This document shows, piece by piece, positions 61,266-64,000 of a stretch of 64,000 bases of DNA. Source of the stretch: Pseudomonas fluorescens (GTDB lineage Bacteria > Pseudomonadota > Gammaproteobacteria > Pseudomonadales > Pseudomonadaceae); the NCBI RefSeq assembly GCF_001648775.1, contig NZ_LVEJ01000021.1, positions 61,656-125,655 on the forward strand, in the 5' to 3' direction. A model generated the notes under the pieces. That model ran no database searches, had not been told where the DNA came from, and saw only the letters and a list, made by a program, of their open reading frames with translations. Positions within the stretch are counted from its first letter, which is position 1; every line of letters begins with the position of its first letter. The position numbers and the translations under genes are program-made.

Positions 61266-62168
61266 ATGAACCTGTCGTTGTATTTGCTGACCGTGCTGAT
61301 CTGGGGCACCACCTGGATTGCCTTGAAATGGCAACTGGGCGTGGTGGCGATTCCGGTGTCGATCGTCTATCGCTTCGGCCTCGCTGCGCTGGTGCTGTTT
61401 GCGTTGTTGTTGCTCAGCCGCCGTCTGCAACCGATGAACCGGCGCGGCCATCTGATTTGTGTGGCGCAGGGTTTGTGTCTGTTCTGCGTCAACTTCATGT
61501 GCTTCCTGACCGCCAGTCAGTGGATTCCCAGCGGTCTGGTGGCGGTGGTGTTTTCCACCGCAACGTTGTGGAATGCGCTGAACGCGCGGGTGTTCTTCGG
61601 CCAACGCATCGCGCGCAATGTGCTGATGGGCGGTGCGCTCGGTCTGTTCGGTCTGGGCATGTTGTTCTGGCCGGAACTGGCGGGGCATCACGCCAGCCCG
61701 CAAACCTTGCTCGGCCTCGGTCTGGCGCTGTGCGGCACGCTGTGTTTCTCGGCAGGCAATATGTTGTCGAGCCTGCAGCAGAAGGCCGGGCTCAAGCCAC
61801 TGACCACCAATGCCTGGGGCATGGCTTATGGCGCGGCGATGTTGTCGGTGTGGTGCCTGGTCAAAGGCATTCCGTTCGACATGGACTGGTCGCCGCGTTA
61901 TGTCGGTGCGCTGCTGTACCTGGTGATTCCCGGTTCGGTGATCGGTTTCACCGCGTACCTGACGCTGGTCGGACGCATGGGCCCGGAACGCGCAGCTTAC
62001 TGCACGGTGTTGTTCCCGGTGGTGGCGTTGAACGTCTCGGCGTTTGCCGAAGGTTACCAGTGGACCGCGCCAGCCCTCTTCGGTCTGGTACTGGTGATGC
62101 TGGGTAACGTGCTGGTGTTTCGCAAACCCAAGGCAGTGATACTGCCACCACAAGGAAAGTTGGCCTGA
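61266..62168 (+). CDS. EamA (DMT) family transporter
   Basis: A 300-residue inner-membrane exporter with ten membrane helices in two EamA repeats (about 3-135 and 150-290). It opens MNLSLYLLTVLIWGTTWIAL and has the VVFSTATLWNAL segment of the first repeat. ATG 61266 is used as the start; the longer reading adds a non-conserved stretch running into the AraC promoter. The substrate may be an amino acid or drug; no closer call is possible. Confidence 0.88.
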   Translation: MNLSLYLLTVLIWGTTWIALKWQLGVVAIPVSIVYRFGLAALVLFALLLLSRRLQPMNRRGHLICVAQGLCLFCVNFMCFLTASQWIPSGLVAVVFSTATLWNALNARVFFGQRIARNVLMGGALGLFGLGMLFWPELAGHHASPQTLLGLGLALCGTLCFSAGNMLSSLQQKAGLKPLTTNAWGMAYGAAMLSVWCLVKGIPFDMDWSPRYVGALLYLVIPGSVIGFTAYLTLVGRMGPERAAYCTVLFPVVALNVSAFAEGYQWTAPALFGLVLVMLGNVLVFRKPKAVILPPQGKLA

Positions 62169-62187
62169 AGTGTACGAGCGTTGAAAA

Positions 62188-62697
62188 TCAGCGCTCGACT
62201 TTCAATGTCATGTAGATCATCACCGGAAATATGAAATCAACAATATGCCGCGCCCAGTCCTTGGCGTTCCATGTTTGCGAAGTGTCCATGTCGAACCATT
62301 CCACACCGACGGTTTGCAGGCACACGTAATAAATAAATATCGCGACCAGTATGCCCATGATCGACAGTTTCTTGGCCTCATGGAAATCGTCCGCTGATGC
62401 GTGAACTTTGCGATAGAGCTGATAGGTGCCCATCATGCACAACACCGTGTAAATAACTTCCATGGTGATGATGAACCAGTAGATTCGGTGGTGCAGCAGC
62501 GGCGACTCGATCGCCCGGTACAGGATGTTTTGATTGGCCGTGGTTGTGTCCATGCTCAGGATGTGCGCGACATAGGTGTAGTTCGATTCATAGTCAGTGA
62601 AATTATGGATCATCACCAGCAGGCCAAAGAAACTGATGTAAGCCATTAATATAACTTTGCTGTAACGAATAAGTTTGTCAGTGCTCAGGGTATTCAA
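62188..62697 (-). CDS. DUF2165 family membrane protein
   Basis: A 169-residue small integral membrane protein with four hydrophobic segments: about 13-30, 72-92, 110-128 and 147-163. The family motifs are FFGLLVMIHNFTDYESNYTYVAHILSMD and the late DWARHIVDFIFP. The function is unknown. It is convergent with the EamA gene, 19 bases apart. Confidence 0.85.
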   Translation of the reverse strand: MNTLSTDKLIRYSKVILMAYISFFGLLVMIHNFTDYESNYTYVAHILSMDTTTANQNILYRAIESPLLHHRIYWFIITMEVIYTVLCMMGTYQLYRKVHASADDFHEAKKLSIMGILVAIFIYYVCLQTVGVEWFDMDTSQTWNAKDWARHIVDFIFPVMIYMTLKVER

Positions 62698-62845
62698 GGT
62701 GGGCTCTCTCTATCATTAGTTACCGCTAAATCGGCAGAGAGGCAGAGCATATAGTGCTGGTGTTGAGCTTTGCGTTTGGTTGGGTTTCAATTTATGTGTG
62801 GGTACAACTAACGGGTAAGTGAAAAGTTGCACTTACCCGTTTTAA

Positions 62846-63820
62846 TCAACCGCGCCAGACTTGCGGGTTGACCAGATCCTGCGGACGTTCGCCGAGCAAG
62901 GCGCTGCGCAGGTTGGCGAGGGCGCGGTTGGCCATGGCCTCGCGGGTTTCGTGAGTTGCCGAGCCGATGTGCGGCAAGGTCACGGCGTTTTTCAGCTGGA
63001 ACAAGGGCGACTCGGCCAGCGGTTCTTTTTCGTAGACGTCGAGGCCGGCGCCACGGATGCGCTGGTTTTGCAGGGCCTCGATCAGGGCCGGTTCATCGAC
63101 CACCGGGCCACGGGAGATGTTGACCAGGATCGCGCCGGGCTTCATCAGGGCCAGTTCGCGATGGCTGATCAGGTGGCGGGTCTTGTCGCTGAGCGGCACT
63201 ACCAGGCAGACGAAATCGGCTTCGGCGAGCAGTTGGTCGAGGCTGCGAAATTGTGCGCCGAGTTGTTGTTCGAGTTCGGGCTTGCGGCTGTTGCCGCTGT
63301 AGAGAATCGGCATGTTGAAGCCGAGGTGGCCGCGGCGGGCGATGGCCGCGCCAATGTTGCCCATGCCGACGATGCCGAGGGTTTTGCCGTGCACGTCGCA
63401 GCCGAACAGCGGAGCGCCGACGCTGGCTTGCCATTGGCCAGCCTTGGTCCAGGCGTCGAGTTCGGCGACGCGGCGGGCGCTGCTCATGATCAGCGCGAAG
63501 GCCAGATCAGCAGTGCTTTCGGTGAGCACGTCCGGGGTGTTGGTGAGCATGATGCCGCGTTGGTTGAAGTAGTCGAGGTCGTAGTTGTCGTAGCCGACGG
63601 AGACGCTGGAGACGACTTCGAGTCTGGTCGCGGTTTCGAGTTGGGCCTGGCCGAGTTTGCGGCCGACGCCGATGAGGCCGTGGGCGTGGGGCAGGGCTTC
63701 GTTGAATTGGGCGTTGATGTCGCCGGCTTTTGGGTTGGGGACGATGACGTCGAACTCTTGTTGCAGGCGTTCGATCATTGGGGGGGTGATGCGGCTGAAG
63801 GCCAGGACAGTTTTTTTCAT
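62846..63820 (-). CDS. 2-hydroxyacid dehydrogenase, GhrB/2-ketogluconate reductase type
   Basis: NAD(P)H-dependent D-2-hydroxyacid dehydrogenase of 324 residues, the length of E. coli GhrB. The motifs are SVGYDNYDLD, GIVGMGNIGAAIARRGHLGFNMPILY (cofactor loop), the catalytic Arg in NISRGPVVDE, the Glu in GLDVYEKEPL and the His in PHIGSATHET. Substrates in this family are glyoxylate, hydroxypyruvate and 2-ketogluconate. No kgu genes are adjacent, so the glyoxylate/hydroxypyruvate role is somewhat more likely. ATG 63820 (MKKTVLAFSR) is the normal start. Confidence 0.9.
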   Translation of the reverse strand: MKKTVLAFSRITPPMIERLQQEFDVIVPNPKAGDINAQFNEALPHAHGLIGVGRKLGQAQLETATRLEVVSSVSVGYDNYDLDYFNQRGIMLTNTPDVLTESTADLAFALIMSSARRVAELDAWTKAGQWQASVGAPLFGCDVHGKTLGIVGMGNIGAAIARRGHLGFNMPILYSGNSRKPELEQQLGAQFRSLDQLLAEADFVCLVVPLSDKTRHLISHRELALMKPGAILVNISRGPVVDEPALIEALQNQRIRGAGLDVYEKEPLAESPLFQLKNAVTLPHIGSATHETREAMANRALANLRSALLGERPQDLVNPQVWRG

Positions 63821-63859
63821 TGGTTTTGGCTCGTTGTCGGGCTTGATGCCAAGCACGCT

Positions 63860-63980
63860 AACATTTTTGCCTTGGGGGTGTCTTGGCGGCCTCTGGGCCG
63901 ACCATGTTGTGGTTGTTCGGTGTGTATATCCGTTTCTTCGGTAACGGCGGCTTAGGGTTTCGCCCTGACGGCGACTCACT
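63860..63980. repeat. Probable intergenic repeat with paired hairpins
   Basis: The sequence around GTGTATATCCGTTTCTTCGG, then TTAGGGTTTCGCCCTGACGG, forms two small stems (CCGTT/AACGG and AGGG/CCCT). I recognise it as a type common between Pseudomonas genes. Only this one copy is in the window, so repetition cannot be shown here. Confidence 0.45.
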
Positions 63981-64000
63981 TTTTTTACAAACGCCTAAAA

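Noticed and set aside
63821..63979. N-terminal extension of the 2-hydroxyacid dehydrogenase to 63979
   Set aside because: The added residues are translated from intergenic repeat-like sequence; the family start is MKKTVLAF at 63820.
1..64000. CRISPR arrays, tRNA or rRNA genes, transposases, integrases
   Set aside because: None found by eye. The repeated sequences are REP-type or long palindromes with irregular spacing, not CRISPR repeats.

Overview
The window reads as a chromosomal segment of a fluorescens-group Pseudomonas. The support is high GC coding sequence, several REP doublets (core GTGGGAGCGAGC / GCGAGCAGGCTCGC), Pseudomonas-restricted families (DUF3509, DUF6543, HopJ) and the Pseudomonas order of folM-folE-folX and hmgR/hmgA-fahA-maiA. 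No tRNA, rRNA, CRISPR array, transposase or integrase was seen. About 65 protein genes are supported.

Layout. 1-10 kb: the 5' part of an acyltransferase gene (truncated by the window edge), pta, DUF3565, an FKBP isomerase, glutathione peroxidase, an old yellow enzyme, a glycosyltransferase, cysZ and trxB. 9.7-12.1 kb: a minus-strand cluster for tetrahydromonapterin synthesis (folM, folE, folX) followed by DUF1244 and HopJ genes. 13-15.2 kb: a probable light-response group with a LitR-like MerR regulator, a PilZ-like protein and a short LOV photoreceptor. 15.3-20.7 kb: a flavodoxin, a LysR regulator divergent from a CidA/CidB-type pair, an aldolase/hydrolase pair and an SDR dehydrogenase.

20.6-24.7 kb is the most unusual part. 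Two bacteriocin units lie head to tail behind the SDR gene. Each contains a copy of the SDR 3' end, an immunity-type sequence, a toxin C-terminal domain and an upstream region ending in the same hairpin. The distal unit holds an S-type pyocin-like gene of about 764 codons broken by one in-frame TAG, plus a separate immunity gene. The proximal unit has lost the pyocin body, and its toxin domain and immunity protein are joined in one open reading frame. The two SDR 3' ends differ mostly at synonymous sites, so the second copy probably came from another lineage.

25-34.6 kb: DUF1302 and DUF1329 genes, a large MalT/LAL-type LuxR regulator and a 1150-residue DUF6543 (dermonecrotic-toxin-like) protein. 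34.6-40.4 kb: homogentisate catabolism (hmgR, hmgA, fahA, maiA, MFS transporter) with a 17-bp palindromic operator. The tetrahydromonapterin cluster makes the cofactor of phenylalanine hydroxylase, so the two loci probably serve the same route from phenylalanine through tyrosine. 40.4-48.6 kb: SirB1, a leucine-dehydrogenase-like protein lacking the catalytic lysine, yebG with a clear LexA box, psiE, DUF3509, a serine transporter with serine deaminase and a LysR regulator, and an HPF/RaiA protein. 48.7-60.2 kb: a DUF559 gene inside long palindromic repeats, then two iron cell-surface signalling systems: fecI-fecR-fecA on the minus strand, and a plus-strand operon (DUF3649, PepSY, DUF3325, sigma factor, anti-sigma factor, FiuA-like receptor). 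They diverge from a Fur-like site. 60.2-64 kb: an AraC regulator divergent from an EamA exporter, a DUF2165 protein and a GhrB-type 2-hydroxyacid dehydrogenase.
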